A program made the translations under genes and the position numbers. Under the pieces are notes generated by a model that was not told the DNA's origin, searched no databases, and saw only the letters and a list, made by a program, of their open reading frames with translations. A stretch of 25,839 bases of DNA from a virus, in the IMG/VR virus record IMGVR_UViG_3300021373_002079, positions 1-25,839 of that record; one strand, 5' to 3'. Of the stretch, positions 1 to 8,692 are shown in pieces (position 1 is the first letter of the stretch; every line of letters begins with the position of its first letter).

Positions 1-204
1 GCTTGCGGACGAATAGGAAAATGTGGTGCTACCGTCTGCATCTCCCAAGATGAACCACTCCTTGTCATTCCAGCTATCTCTTGAGTCTTTAATTAGCTCC
101 CTCGCTAGGTTATTAACCTGACTGGGTGCCATACCTTCAGCACTTGATACTCCATTGACAGAAACATTATTGCTAGAGGTTGTACTATAATTTTTTGTTG
201 CCAT
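1..204 (-). CDS. Tail fibre / receptor-binding protein, N-terminal fragment (cut by left edge)
   Basis: Open minus-strand frame of 68 codons from the ATG at 204 to the window edge, with no stop. The start MATKNYSTTSSNNVSVNG, followed by SSAEGMAPSQVNNLARELIKD, resembles the N-terminal virion-anchoring segment commonly seen at the start of tail-fibre proteins of marine phages; the distal receptor-binding part lies outside the window. It follows the 649-aa ejection-type protein and shares one base with its stop (TAATG), so it is probably translated by coupling. Family recognition is from memory of this N-terminal pattern; the host receptor cannot be predicted. Confidence 0.7.
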   Translation of the reverse strand, partial: MATKNYSTTSSNNVSVNGVSSAEGMAPSQVNNLARELIKDSRDSWNDKEWFILGDADGSTTFSYSSAS

Positions 205-2153
205 TAGTTATTTCCTTTTAATTGTAAAACTTCATATTTTGGTTTTCCATTTACGGTTGATTGTTCGTTAGGATTGTTGATTTGACCACTTGTTCTGCCA
301 GCATTCTCAACAATAGCTCTAGTATTTTGAATCCATTTGTCTTTGTTACTACCTAAGTTAATCATTCTGTTTATTGCATCTTCAGTAAAAAAGATTTCTG
401 CTAATTCTTTCCCTCTTGATTCAGCTATTTTGTTTGATATATAATTAAGAACGGGAACTCTATCTAAAGAAACATTGAAAACATTATCTTTCAATCCCGC
501 TGTAGTTTGTGATCTTAGCATTGTATCTGATCCTTTTTGTGGCAGATAGCTCGTTGCCTCAAAGACTTCCATTATATTTTTAAAACCTTGTACGGCCTTA
601 TCTGGATCTTTGCCTTGAGAAATAGCTACTCCCCTGATCATTTCAAGAGAAAGAGCTTTTTGACCTTTTCCCATAAACATCTCATAAATTTGACCACCAT
701 ACAGATCAGTTGGCTTACCTTTAGTGATATTGTTTATTTTCTTATTAACGACAATCCCGGCTAATTCTGGAAACAGCTTAGGATCAATCTTATTTAATTC
801 GTTACTAAGTCTTTTTATGTTTATTGGATCGAGGTTTTTTGGATCAAAAAGAGTATTCTCTAATAAAGTAAAGGTTGGATTTGTTACTTGTGTAAGATCC
901 CCTTGTTCTAGATTTAACGTTCTAAATTTATCAGCAAATTTTTTATTAGCTTTAGCCGTAAACTCAGAAGCCCTAGTAAAGTATTCGTTGCTGTCTAATA
1001 TGCCTTTTATATTTCCAGCTTGTTTCCCGTAAAGAATTCGAGTCGCTCCGTCTAGCTCTGCATTTTGTGATTGCTTCGTTGCAAACTGATAAGCGTCTTG
1101 TAAATTTGTATTAGTTATTTGACCGCTTTTTGATTTTAGTCGATTTGCAATTTGAGCAAAGTGAACTCTGTTAGCTACAGACTCATTTTTCACTGCTGTT
1201 TCAAGTAAATCTAAATAGGTTTCACCAGCCATATTTAAATCAGTTGCTTGATCAAACTTAGCCCAGCCACCTTTTTTAAGAGTTCTTGCTTTAAAATTTA
1301 TAGCTTGGCTTAATTTTTCTTGTTCTTTTACGAGAGTATTTACAAAATTATTAGTAAAACCTTTTGTATCAACTTTAGACATATCTATATCTGGAAATGT
1401 CTCGTTTAAGAATTTTCTGTTAGTATTAGAAATTTGAGGAAATCTATCTTTAGTAAAATTATTAACAATACTCATTCCCCCTTCAGATTTTCCAATAGCA
1501 TCTAAAGAGCCGAGCATTGTTTTATCACCAGAGACTTTAGCGATTGCTTCTGGCATAGATAAGTCTATTCCAAACTCTTTTGCTTTTTGTACGAGGTCTT
1601 CAGCTTCTTTTACCTTACCTTGTTGTTTAAGATTTTTAATTGTGTTACTTAAATTTGCTAAATATTGAGGATTTTTAAAACCGAAAAATAAATTACCAGC
1701 TATATCAGCCCCTAAGCCAGCAATAGTTGATCCTGTTTCTCCTAAAACTCCCTCTGAACCTTCTTTAACAGCTCCAGCTCCAGCTCCTACACGACCGGGG
1801 ATTTTACCAAAAAATCTTCCGCCCGTTCCGTACTCTGACATTGTTTCAGCAAACTCACCCAATTTTGTTTTTGGTGTATATCCAATAGGACTATCTTTTA
1901 TAAATTGTTCAACTTGTTGATAAGACGGAACATAGGAGATATTAGTTCTTTTAAACTCTGTTTTGTTTTCTGGATTTAAAAGACCTTGTATTTTATTAAT
2001 CCCGAGCTTACCAAGATTGTATAATTCTTCTGGTGCAGAAAGTAATCCGCCAACACCTTTAGCTATACCAGAGACGCCAGATCGAGCGACGTCTATCGGC
2101 GTTGAAATTTGTCCTGTTTTTTTAGTGTATGGTATTAATGGAATTTTACTCAT
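204..2153 (-). CDS. Internal virion / DNA ejection protein (649 aa)
   Basis: Large protein with an N-terminal Gly/Ala-rich hydrophobic stretch (about residues 25-40, VSGIAKGVGGLLSAPEE) and a second Gly/Ala-rich segment near 125-160 (GRVGAGAGAVKEG, GADIAGNLFFG), then a long Lys/Asn/Glu-rich helical region. Large proteins with small membrane-active segments at this place in the operon, between tail proteins and fibre, are typical of podovirus ejection proteins (P22 gp16 or T7 gp15/gp16 role), which leave the capsid at infection and help DNA cross the envelope. No lytic transglycosylase motif is evident. Its start overlaps the upstream gene by 8 bp (ATG inside the previous frame's end). Function is inferred from size, composition and position. 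Confidence 0.6.
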   Translation of the reverse strand: MSKIPLIPYTKKTGQISTPIDVARSGVSGIAKGVGGLLSAPEELYNLGKLGINKIQGLLNPENKTEFKRTNISYVPSYQQVEQFIKDSPIGYTPKTKLGEFAETMSEYGTGGRFFGKIPGRVGAGAGAVKEGSEGVLGETGSTIAGLGADIAGNLFFGFKNPQYLANLSNTIKNLKQQGKVKEAEDLVQKAKEFGIDLSMPEAIAKVSGDKTMLGSLDAIGKSEGGMSIVNNFTKDRFPQISNTNRKFLNETFPDIDMSKVDTKGFTNNFVNTLVKEQEKLSQAINFKARTLKKGGWAKFDQATDLNMAGETYLDLLETAVKNESVANRVHFAQIANRLKSKSGQITNTNLQDAYQFATKQSQNAELDGATRILYGKQAGNIKGILDSNEYFTRASEFTAKANKKFADKFRTLNLEQGDLTQVTNPTFTLLENTLFDPKNLDPINIKRLSNELNKIDPKLFPELAGIVVNKKINNITKGKPTDLYGGQIYEMFMGKGQKALSLEMIRGVAISQGKDPDKAVQGFKNIMEVFEATSYLPQKGSDTMLRSQTTAGLKDNVFNVSLDRVPVLNYISNKIAESRGKELAEIFFTEDAINRMINLGSNKDKWIQNTRAIVENAGRTSGQINNPNEQSTVNGKPKYEVLQLKGNN

Positions 2154-3447
2154 TTTTTTTTAACTCATCTAGATTTGGAATGCCTACAGGCGCACTATAA
2201 AAACCGTTTCTTGTAAAACGGAAAACTGCTCTACCCTCTTGAATATCTATTAGAACAGCTGATCCTTCATCGTAATCTCGTTCTTTTTCTATCTGTGATA
2301 AATGATTTTGATACTCGGTTCCGTACACATCAACATCAAAACTTTCACCCTCATTTTTAAACTGTTCGATAAGCTGTGATCCTAGTAGTTTTTTCATTTC
2401 TTGATCTAGGATTGACCCGTTTTCTTTCATATATTCACTTTCAGCTAGACCCCAAGCAGAGGAGATTTGTTGTCCTGATGCGTCTGGATTTTTTGCTAAG
2501 TAATCCATAGTCCATTGATCATAGAAATTTTTCTTATCAATAACCTTTTGATTGGTCTTTTCTAGGATCTGTAACATTAACTCAAGACCTTTTTTGGTTT
2601 TACCCATAGTTGGAGAAATCTGTCCAAAGTAATCCATTTCTCTTTCAGAAACAGCACCTTTGGTATTTTGAATTTGCCCCATAACGAAAGAACCGAACTG
2701 AACATTTAAGTTTTCAATATTAGATACATCTCCGCCCAGGATTTTCATAACGTCTGCTTTTGTTTGAGAGAATGCACCAAACATATTTTCATCAACGCCA
2801 GCCATTAAATTTTGAATAGTATTAATTCTATTTAAGTTTTCGTTTGCTCCTTTAACTTCCTCTCCATAAACCTTGCCAAGTTCCATAAAGTTTTCAGCTC
2901 CGACTTTATCTAATTCACTTCTTCCGCCGGGTAAGGTTACAGTAGTATTGCCACCTTTGGCTAAATTGACAGGAAGGCCGTCGCTACCCATAGCAAAATT
3001 ACCGTCTGTAATTCCAAACTTTATTCTTTCTTCCATTGTCATTGGTCGATAAGTTTTAGCTTTACCTCTATCAGTAACTAGTTGATTACCAGCTTGCATC
3101 GCTTCTGATAAGGCTTGTCCAAAAGTAATAGGGACTGGAGAATATCTGCCCGCTCCTAATAATCCTTGAGTAAATCCTGTGCCAAAGTCTGTTCCTACAA
3201 AATTACTTACACCTTGTAGTAAGTTATTTCCTCTACTTGGTGATTTAGCTCCCATTTTTACGTTACGGCTAGTTGCAACTGGGGTCGTATTTGCAGTCGT
3301 CTGATTAGTTTGTGTTGTTGGTTGTGTTCTAGGAAGAAGACCTTGTTGTATTTTTTGTTCTTGAATAAATTGTTGGTTGGGGCTTCCCTGTCCTAATAAA
3401 GAATATTTATTAGCGATACTATCTTGGTCAAATATTGATCTAGCCAT
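2146..3447 (-). CDS. Putative internal virion protein (433 aa)
   Basis: Unrecognised at the sequence level. The N-terminus is Gln/Thr-rich and low-complexity (QPTTQTNQTTANTTPVATS, about residues 40-60). A Gly-rich stretch follows (GTDFGTGFTQGLLGAGRYSP, about 85-105), then a mixed alpha region with NLMAGVDENMFGAFSQTKAD and a conserved-looking AVSEREMDYFGQISPTMGKT. That last pattern (VSxxEMxYF...ISP) recurs in internal or ejection proteins of marine podoviruses, as far as I can recall. Start shares the TAATG overlap with the upstream gene, and the stop overlaps the next gene. Best guess is a second ejection/internal core protein. Confidence 0.55.
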   Translation of the reverse strand: MARSIFDQDSIANKYSLLGQGSPNQQFIQEQKIQQGLLPRTQPTTQTNQTTANTTPVATSRNVKMGAKSPSRGNNLLQGVSNFVGTDFGTGFTQGLLGAGRYSPVPITFGQALSEAMQAGNQLVTDRGKAKTYRPMTMEERIKFGITDGNFAMGSDGLPVNLAKGGNTTVTLPGGRSELDKVGAENFMELGKVYGEEVKGANENLNRINTIQNLMAGVDENMFGAFSQTKADVMKILGGDVSNIENLNVQFGSFVMGQIQNTKGAVSEREMDYFGQISPTMGKTKKGLELMLQILEKTNQKVIDKKNFYDQWTMDYLAKNPDASGQQISSAWGLAESEYMKENGSILDQEMKKLLGSQLIEQFKNEGESFDVDVYGTEYQNHLSQIEKERDYDEGSAVLIDIQEGRAVFRFTRNGFYSAPVGIPNLDELKKNE

Positions 3448-4265
3448 TATCCCATAGCTCCTAATAATCCACCGCCTACGGCTCCAACCATAGGGTTAAT
3501 ACCCGGAACCATACCCGCTAACTTTGCACCAGATAAAGCTCCACCAAGTAAGCCAGCTCCTTGATTTCTAAATACTGGCTGTGTTTGAACAGTTGAGGTT
3601 GGTACGTTTGCACCTAACGCTCCTAAGTATTGGTTTAATTTTAAATATGGTTTTTGTTGTTCAAAATCAAATCTTGCTACGGCGTCTTGTAGTTTTGCCA
3701 TATCTAAAGACTCTCTTTCAGATCCTACACTTGCTAGAGCTTGAATATCATCATAATCAGCCTGAGCTAGTCCCGGAGCTAATTGAGTTGCTTGGAACTG
3801 TCTATCTCTTTCACGATTAAACTGATCTCCATAAACTTGATTTGCAAGTTGACCTAAGCTTCTTGATAAGGTTTCTTGATTTGCTGAACTTCCTAATCTA
3901 CCAGCTTTACTAAACTGTGATTGTACTTGTGAGGTTACGTCTCCCGCCATTTGATCAAATAAAGCTTGGGTGTAAGGATTTGAAGTTGGAGATAAATAAT
4001 CTCCAGATAAAATTTTATTTATTTCAGATTGTGCAGATCCTAACAAGGGATTACCACTTGTAGCTCTTGCTCTTGCTAATTCTAAAGCCGTATCTGTTTC
4101 TGGTGAAAAATCAACGTAAGTTGCTTCCGGGAAAAAGTTTGGCATATCAGACTGATATAATGATTGCGCATCGTCCATAGCGACATCAAGATATGGTCTA
4201 ATAAAATCTGAAGGTTCTGCTTCAGTGGTTGTTGTTATATTTTGTGGTGTACTACCTTTTGACAT
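3447..4265 (-). CDS. Putative internal virion / tail-associated protein (272 aa)
   Basis: Helical Gln/Ala-rich protein with a distinctive central segment (FSKAGRLGSSANQETLSRSL, about residues 120-140, then QVYGDQFNRERDRQFQAT) and a hydrophobic Gly-rich C-terminus (GAGLLGGALSGAKLAG, PGINPMVGAVGGGLLGAMG). The A-G-R-xGSSAN pattern with a glycine-zipper tail is common in small virion proteins encoded beside ejection proteins in marine podoviruses, comparable in place to T7 gp14 or P22 gp7. The C-terminus could insert in a membrane. Two bases separate it from the upstream GNAT-like gene; its stop forms TAATG with the next gene. Role inferred from composition and position. Confidence 0.55.
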   Translation of the reverse strand: MSKGSTPQNITTTTEAEPSDFIRPYLDVAMDDAQSLYQSDMPNFFPEATYVDFSPETDTALELARARATSGNPLLGSAQSEINKILSGDYLSPTSNPYTQALFDQMAGDVTSQVQSQFSKAGRLGSSANQETLSRSLGQLANQVYGDQFNRERDRQFQATQLAPGLAQADYDDIQALASVGSERESLDMAKLQDAVARFDFEQQKPYLKLNQYLGALGANVPTSTVQTQPVFRNQGAGLLGGALSGAKLAGMVPGINPMVGAVGGGLLGAMG

Positions 4266-4267
4266 GA

Positions 4268-4675
4268 TTATATTTCCTTACTTAGTAAAACTGCTTTCTC
4301 CTTAAATCCTTTGAGTTTTTTTACCCAGCCTTTACGTCCAGCGACTTCGACTTGGGTACAATTATTTTTTTTTGCAAATTTTTCGATAACTTGCTGTATT
4401 TGATCTAACCAATTTTCTAAGTTAGATCCCCCGGCTAAAACATAGCGAAGTATTTTAGCTCTAGGATATGATGCTATTTCTGTTACAACGGCACTTTCAA
4501 TTCCGTTGTTCCAACTAATAAACAGTTGAAATCTTTCTTTCTTTATCCCTTCTTCGATATCCATGATGTTATAGGTGTCATCTAAAGCCTTCTCTAATAA
4601 AGGGGCTACAGTTGACCAGATCATGAAGAGATCTTTTTTAGGAACTTGAGTACAAACGTTATCCGATAATGACAT
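4268..4675 (-). CDS. GNAT-like small protein of phage tail operons (135 aa)
   Basis: The frame is open upstream to 4732, but the ATG at 4675 (MSLSDNVCTQVP) is a better start: it leaves a 17-bp overlap with the upstream gene and removes a hydrophobic stretch that is only that gene's shadow. The C-terminal half reads VVTEIASYPRAKILRYVLAGG, then LENWLDQIQQVIEKFAKKNNC and VEVAGRKGWVKKLKGFKEKA. This matches the acetyltransferase-like fold seen in many phage virion operons (strand-turn-strand, then an ARGRxGW-like motif at the acetyl-CoA loop position). A substrate cannot be named, and it may have kept only the fold as a structural part. Confidence 0.55.
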   Translation of the reverse strand: MSLSDNVCTQVPKKDLFMIWSTVAPLLEKALDDTYNIMDIEEGIKKERFQLFISWNNGIESAVVTEIASYPRAKILRYVLAGGSNLENWLDQIQQVIEKFAKKNNCTQVEVAGRKGWVKKLKGFKEKAVLLSKEI

Positions 4676-4985
4676 AAGACAAATTCTGATCAGTGTTTGA
4701 AGAACTACTATGATTAATAGTACAGCTACCACTTGCTCTTGAAGTGATAAATAAACTATTCATAGCTGTTCTAGCATTTGCTGATCTTGGCATAAACAGT
4801 ATGACCGAATTTGCTCCTATTCGTGCGTCTGACAACGTTGTAGAAGTTGCTGAGGCAGTAAGCGTAATGTCTCCAGTGCTATTTATTTTGCCGTCCATAA
4901 CATTATTTATTGTTATAGCGCATTGTCTAGCATGAGCCTTAGTATCAGGATTAGTTAATGGTACATTTAAAAACTGATTGGCCAT
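4659..4985 (-). CDS. Head- or tail-fibre-like virion protein (108 aa)
   Basis: Small beta-rich protein: MANQFLNVPLTNPDTKAHARQ, then CAITINNVMDGKINSTGDIT, TTLSDARIGANSVILFMPRS and a Ser/Thr-rich C-terminus (TINHSSSSNTDQNLSYVIIG). The order (helix with AxxxNNxMDGKxN, then repeated Thr/Ser strands and DxRIGxxSxIxFMP) is a recurrent small virion protein in podovirus operons next to tail-hub genes, where it resembles short fibre or decoration subunits. TAATG overlap with the tail-hub gene upstream; 17-bp overlap with the GNAT-like gene downstream. The exact virion location is unknown. Confidence 0.55.
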   Translation of the reverse strand: MANQFLNVPLTNPDTKAHARQCAITINNVMDGKINSTGDITLTASATSTTLSDARIGANSVILFMPRSANARTAMNSLFITSRASGSCTINHSSSSNTDQNLSYVIIG

Positions 4986-6469
4986 TATCTACGTCCTTCT
5001 TGTCTTACCTCTACATCAACTCCACTTAGTGTTGAAAAGTTTCCACTAACAGAGATCCTCATTCGGTGGTACCGATTGGTTGTTCTAAGGGGACAATCCC
5101 CACTATCTCGAACTGTTACAGCTGTTCCTTCTGTTACAGAGTTTATTTGTGAAGCTCTGCTTATCGGGGTTACTGTTACAGTCGTGTTCTCTCCGTTAGC
5201 ATCAACAATAGGTCTCGCATTAATAATTGTGCTACGTCTATTCTCAACACCTTCAAACTCTGAAGTGTCCACTGTCGCTGACAATGATCCACCTAAGAAT
5301 TTCCCAAACTTTTTATTTTCAGAAAAGCCACTCAGTCCTAGAATACCTTCGTTATAAAAGAATGAGTCAAGTGATCTTGGAAGTTCATCTATCGTTCCAA
5401 GGGTATCTAATGACTCCAAAGTATTAAACGCTTCTTGTGAAGCTGTATTCATAAAGAGTAAGGCTAGTCCAGATCCCGTTGACCATTTATCAACGGTATA
5501 ATTATAAATTAATAATTTGTTGTTTACGCCAACCGCTCCTGTCGCTCCTGATCCTCTATAAGACCAGACAACGATACTATTATTAGGGTCGATAGCACTG
5601 TAAACTGTCTCCGGGTTAGCTGTAAAATCCTCAAAAAATGTGTTATTTACACGCCCTGTCCCGATAGGAATTAACTCAGCACCACCTTTTAATGCATAAA
5701 AGCCGTCCTGTGATAAAAAATAAATCGTATTACCAAAGGTAACAATAGACCTTGGAGCAAAAGCTCCCACATTTCCTATTTTATTGAAAGAAAATATAAG
5801 CGGAGTTCCTATGTACTCCATTCGATAAATAGCTCTTTCAAAAAATACAATTCCAAAAGACTCTGATCCGACAATACCCATAAGTCGTCCATGCTCACCG
5901 GGGATATCTTGAAATCCACTTTGGGTAGCTTGGCTTGGTGTCCATGTAGAGCTGTCATTAATACCTGACCATTTAACTCGTTGAGGATATTCAACGCTCG
6001 ACTCTTCTGTGTAACCAGTTACAACAAAGTCTCTTATAACAGCTAGATATTTTGCTTTTAAAGAAACTCTATCTGAAAATGCAGTATCAGTTCCTTCTTC
6101 AAACTTTTGTATGTTATCTGCAAAGTTAGTCGCTAAAACATTATTGCCAAACTTAGCAAAGTTCCAATAATCTTTTGAACCTTCTGTCGTGCTATTGTTA
6201 TATCCACCAGCTTTGCTTTTATCTACGAAGTCTCCACTACTATTCATTTGATAGAGCTTTGTCTCATCACCAGCATAGTTTGTTGTTCCTGTAGCTCCAA
6301 TAGATGTAAATAAACCTAGTGGGTTTGTGTTTGTTGCTACAGTACTGAGTTCAACAAATCCCGGGAAGCTTTTATATCCGTCAACAAGAGGAATAACATT
6401 GTCTGCTTTTAATGCTCCCGTATTCTTATAAGTCGGAAGATCAGTTTGTAAATCTCCAAATTTGATCAT
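4985..6469 (-). CDS. Tail hub / packaged-DNA stabilisation protein, P22 gp10-like (494 aa)
   Basis: Beta-rich protein with repeated short strand motifs (YAGDETKLYQMNSSGDF, FAKFGNNVLATNFADNIQKF, RVKWSGINDSSTWTP, RSIVTFGNTIYFLSQDGFYA), a pattern seen in propeller-like tail nozzle proteins (P22 gp10, T7 gp12). Such proteins sit beneath the portal-adaptor ring and close the DNA channel. The N-terminus, in which the chain fixes on PTYKNTGALKADNVIPLVDGYKS, is typical. Length fits the family. It directly follows the adaptor gene with a TAATG overlap, matching the usual adaptor-then-hub order. The fold is inferred from repeat character; no structure comparison was possible. Confidence 0.65.
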   Translation of the reverse strand: MIKFGDLQTDLPTYKNTGALKADNVIPLVDGYKSFPGFVELSTVATNTNPLGLFTSIGATGTTNYAGDETKLYQMNSSGDFVDKSKAGGYNNSTTEGSKDYWNFAKFGNNVLATNFADNIQKFEEGTDTAFSDRVSLKAKYLAVIRDFVVTGYTEESSVEYPQRVKWSGINDSSTWTPSQATQSGFQDIPGEHGRLMGIVGSESFGIVFFERAIYRMEYIGTPLIFSFNKIGNVGAFAPRSIVTFGNTIYFLSQDGFYALKGGAELIPIGTGRVNNTFFEDFTANPETVYSAIDPNNSIVVWSYRGSGATGAVGVNNKLLIYNYTVDKWSTGSGLALLFMNTASQEAFNTLESLDTLGTIDELPRSLDSFFYNEGILGLSGFSENKKFGKFLGGSLSATVDTSEFEGVENRRSTIINARPIVDANGENTTVTVTPISRASQINSVTEGTAVTVRDSGDCPLRTTNRYHRMRISVSGNFSTLSGVDVEVRQEGRR

Positions 6470-7098
6470 TATACCACCGCATCAGCTGACATTTGTAAAG
6501 TTTGTGAAGCGGTTCGACCATTCTCTGAACTCGTATTAGCAATTTTTAAAGCTTCTTTATAAAGCTTCGCCCACACATCTAATCTTTCATCTTGCATTAA
6601 GAAGGGAGAAGACTCAGCAAGAGCAGAATATAAATAAATGTCTGGGTAGTTTGTGAGAATATCGTTAGTTGCGTTTGAGTCTGATAGAGCTGTAACTTTT
6701 TTAAAATGTCCTAATTCTAAAGTAACGGCGGAGTCTGGCTTTACACCAAGTAATATTTGACCGCCAACAATAGTAAAAAATGAAGGTTTTCCAGCACTAA
6801 CGCTGGTATTGTAATCTTTTAAGAAATCAAAAGGCGCTTTGTATTGAAGGATTGAGTAAGGATTTGATCTATAAATAACGTACTTTGCTTCAATAAATCC
6901 CGTCGGTAAATCGTAAGCCTGTGTTCCTGACACTGTAGTTGTTGCAGTGTCAACGACTTCCATTTCTCTAACTCGTAACTCGTTATTAATACGAGACTCA
7001 GCCAAAGAAATAAAATCTGGTATGTATGATGTTAAATCATCTCTATTCAGATAATTTGCTATAGCTGTTTTTAAGTTAGTAAAATTAGATATTGCCAT
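6469..7098 (-). CDS. Portal-tail adaptor, P22 gp4 / T7 gp11-like (209 aa)
   Basis: The N-terminus (NFTNLKTAIANYLNRDDLTS, then YIPDFISLAESRINNELRVR) is the helix pair found in podovirus head-tail adaptor proteins. It is followed by TTVSGTQAYDLPTGFIEAKY, the beta strand region of the family, and a C-terminal helical part (LYSALAESSPFLMQDERLDV, LYKEALKIANTSSENGRTA). It would form the ring joining portal and tail hub. Length near 200 aa is normal. The start shares TAATG with the preceding gene and the stop shares TAATG with the hub. Family call is strong on pattern; gp numbering is analogy only. Confidence 0.72.
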   Translation of the reverse strand: MAISNFTNLKTAIANYLNRDDLTSYIPDFISLAESRINNELRVREMEVVDTATTTVSGTQAYDLPTGFIEAKYVIYRSNPYSILQYKAPFDFLKDYNTSVSAGKPSFFTIVGGQILLGVKPDSAVTLELGHFKKVTALSDSNATNDILTNYPDIYLYSALAESSPFLMQDERLDVWAKLYKEALKIANTSSENGRTASQTLQMSADAVV

Positions 7099-7436
7099 TA
7101 TAGTTTGCCTTTATAAATCCTTAAATCTAGGTTATCTGGATCGTTTAACCATTTTTTCATTCTATCCCAGTCTTTGACAGTGCCGTTTACGTTCATAATT
7201 CCTTGTTGTGATAATTTAATAACAACACTCCATGGGATTGATGCTACCTTATACATCTTAGCATCTTGAAAGCCTTTTAATTTATAAGCTTCATCGTTAG
7301 CGTCTCTTTTATTGTTTTTTAAAATCTCTGATACATCTTGAGAGTTTTCAATGTGAATTTTTTTCTCTCCTTCGTCTAAGTGTATCTTTGATTTCATTAC
7401 ACCCGTTCCGCTATCAAGGCTTATTTTTTTGGTCAT
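7098..7436 (-). CDS. Unknown virion-operon protein (112 aa)
   Basis: Not recognised. Charged, soluble, Lys/Asp-rich protein with no membrane segment and no cysteine. The N-terminal third is polar and probably flexible (KISLDSGTGVMKSKIHLDEG). The C-terminal half looks folded: QDAKMYKVASIPWSVVIKLS, then GTVKDWDRMKKWLNDPDNLD ending in RIYKGKL. It lies between a short basic gene and the adaptor, with TAATG overlaps on both sides, so it is made in step with tail-joining proteins. A head-completion or connector-assembly role is possible from position only. Confidence 0.55.
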   Translation of the reverse strand: MTKKISLDSGTGVMKSKIHLDEGEKKIHIENSQDVSEILKNNKRDANDEAYKLKGFQDAKMYKVASIPWSVVIKLSQQGIMNVNGTVKDWDRMKKWLNDPDNLDLRIYKGKL

Positions 7437-7639
7437 TATATTTTTATTGCTTTTGCTATTTCTTTATCAATGGTGTCCATAACTGCTAAACCTTGGTTTG
7501 CAATTCTCTTTTTACCCATTTGTAAAAATCTATCACCAGCTGAAGTTTTTGTAGGTACTTCTTTCCCGTCGCCTCTAGTAAGAGTTAAGTTACTTTTACC
7601 TTTGTGGCTTCCTCTTTTATAAATTGATTTTTTAAACAT
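7436..7639 (-). CDS. Small basic protein after the capsid gene (67 aa)
   Basis: Not recognised. Lys/Arg-rich N-terminus (FKKSIYKRGSHKGKSNLTLT) followed by a short helical region (DRFLQMGKKRIANQGLAVMD). A strong Shine-Dalgarno (GGGAGAAACT before the ATG) supports the start at 7639 and independent initiation after the hairpin that separates it from the major capsid gene. The TAATG overlap couples it to the 112-aa gene. It is very basic and could bind DNA or the capsid interior; this is inference from charge and location. Confidence 0.55.
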   Translation of the reverse strand: MFKKSIYKRGSHKGKSNLTLTRGDGKEVPTKTSAGDRFLQMGKKRIANQGLAVMDTIDKEIAKAIKI

Positions 7640-7661
7640 AGTTTCTCCCTAATAAATTGAA

Positions 7662-7681
7662 GAGGGGGAATAATCCCCCTC
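7662..7681 (-). terminator. GC-rich stem-loop downstream of the major capsid gene
   Basis: Perfect 8-bp inverted repeat GAGGGGGA (7662-7669) and TCCCCCTC (7674-7681) with a 4-nt loop, 17 bp past the capsid stop. On the transcribed minus strand the stem is followed by TTCAATTTATTAGG, not a clean U-run, so it looks more like a partial terminator, an mRNA 3'-end stabiliser or a processing site than a full terminator. That would raise capsid mRNA over downstream tail mRNA. It is by far the most GC-rich short block in its neighbourhood. Confidence 0.65.
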
Positions 7682-7698
7682 AGAGATATAAATATTAA

Positions 7699-8673
7699 TT
7701 ACGCAGTTAAGTTAAAGATAGAGAAGTTAGCGTTAGGACTTTGTGCGATTAAACTCCACTCACAAAGTAATAATCTTTTCTCGTTATCACCAGAACTTGC
7801 TAATTCTTTGGTCGAAAAAGGACGAAGCGTCCCCATAGCCCAAGAATCTGTCTGGACAATGTCAACTCGATTTGCTTGCTGTAATCTATTTGGCACGAAT
7901 GATAATTCGCCAAAATCTGACACATAGATATCTACTGCCCCTATGACTGACATTGAAGAAGCGTCTCTATATGCAGTTGATACACCGGTAAATGCACTTG
8001 CAGTTTGCTTGTGCGAAGGAGACATCATTACTGCTTCTGGGTTTCCGCCTAATTGATAGGCTTTTAAAATACCAGCTTTTAATAGAGCTTCAGTGTATGT
8101 ACGGTTCGTGCCACCAGCGATTGCGGTAGCGCCTGTGCCTGCGGGCGACGCAGACGGAGATCCACCTACAGAGAAGTTACCCGCTGAAGTTGAAGTACCC
8201 GGAATGTTTCCGCCTACCCAAGTTCCAAAAGATGCTGACTCTCTGGCTGTGCCGGACGAACCAGACGCTTTAGCGTTTTCTACGCCAACCATAGCTCTTT
8301 CGATATCTTTCTTTAGCTCTTTACCTACTTTTGCAAGTTGATAAGCAAGCTCTGAACCTTTACCAGCCTGATCGACTGACTCAACGGTTCCAGATACGGT
8401 TACTGCTTTTGCAGAAATTTGGGAGTTATTGTTTAGTTTAACGGTTGCAGTTGTTGCTACCGCAGTGTAATCGTCGCCTTCCTTTTGGGCGTTTGCTCCA
8501 GCATCAGCTAGCGCATCGACCGACCATTCGTGGGTCGTGTTTGTTATGTTAGTTTTTCCAATTCCACTCATAAAAGGGGTGTCTGACGGAGCTATTGAAT
8601 AAATTATGTCCTCAAACGACTCTTTCATAGAGTTGGAATCAAAAGTTTCAAATGTATTTGTTGGAACTGCCAT
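7699..8673 (-). CDS. Major capsid protein, HK97-fold DUF5309/SU10-type (324 aa)
   Basis: The N-terminus MAVPTNTFETFDSNSMKESF, then IYSIAPSDTPFMSGIGK and HEWSVDAL, is the recognisable opening of the SU10/DUF5309 major head protein group: the N-arm, the 'I.p.dTPf...ig' segment, then a Trp-containing strand. A Gly/Ser/Thr-rich insertion near residues 150-190 (SVGGSPSASPAGTGATAIAG) probably forms an exposed loop on the capsid. NPEAVMMSPSHKQTASAF and TKELASSGDNEKRLLLCEWSL near the end match the family's C-terminal core. Length is normal. The Shine-Dalgarno AAAGGA precedes the ATG. It follows the scaffold gene, the standard order for tailed phages. Confidence 0.85.
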   Translation of the reverse strand: MAVPTNTFETFDSNSMKESFEDIIYSIAPSDTPFMSGIGKTNITNTTHEWSVDALADAGANAQKEGDDYTAVATTATVKLNNNSQISAKAVTVSGTVESVDQAGKGSELAYQLAKVGKELKKDIERAMVGVENAKASGSSGTARESASFGTWVGGNIPGTSTSAGNFSVGGSPSASPAGTGATAIAGGTNRTYTEALLKAGILKAYQLGGNPEAVMMSPSHKQTASAFTGVSTAYRDASSMSVIGAVDIYVSDFGELSFVPNRLQQANRVDIVQTDSWAMGTLRPFSTKELASSGDNEKRLLLCEWSLIAQSPNANFSIFNLTA

Positions 8674-8692
8674 TTGAATATTTCCTTTCTAT

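Noticed and set aside
4676-4732. Hydrophobic N-terminal extension of the GNAT-like gene as a signal peptide
   Set aside because: This segment lies inside the previous gene in another frame; the ATG at 4675 removes it.
8093-8341. Plus-strand open frames opposite capsid and scaffold genes (also about 9645-9998)
   Set aside because: They are antisense to clearly recognised genes, lack ribosome sites and show composition expected from mirror translation.
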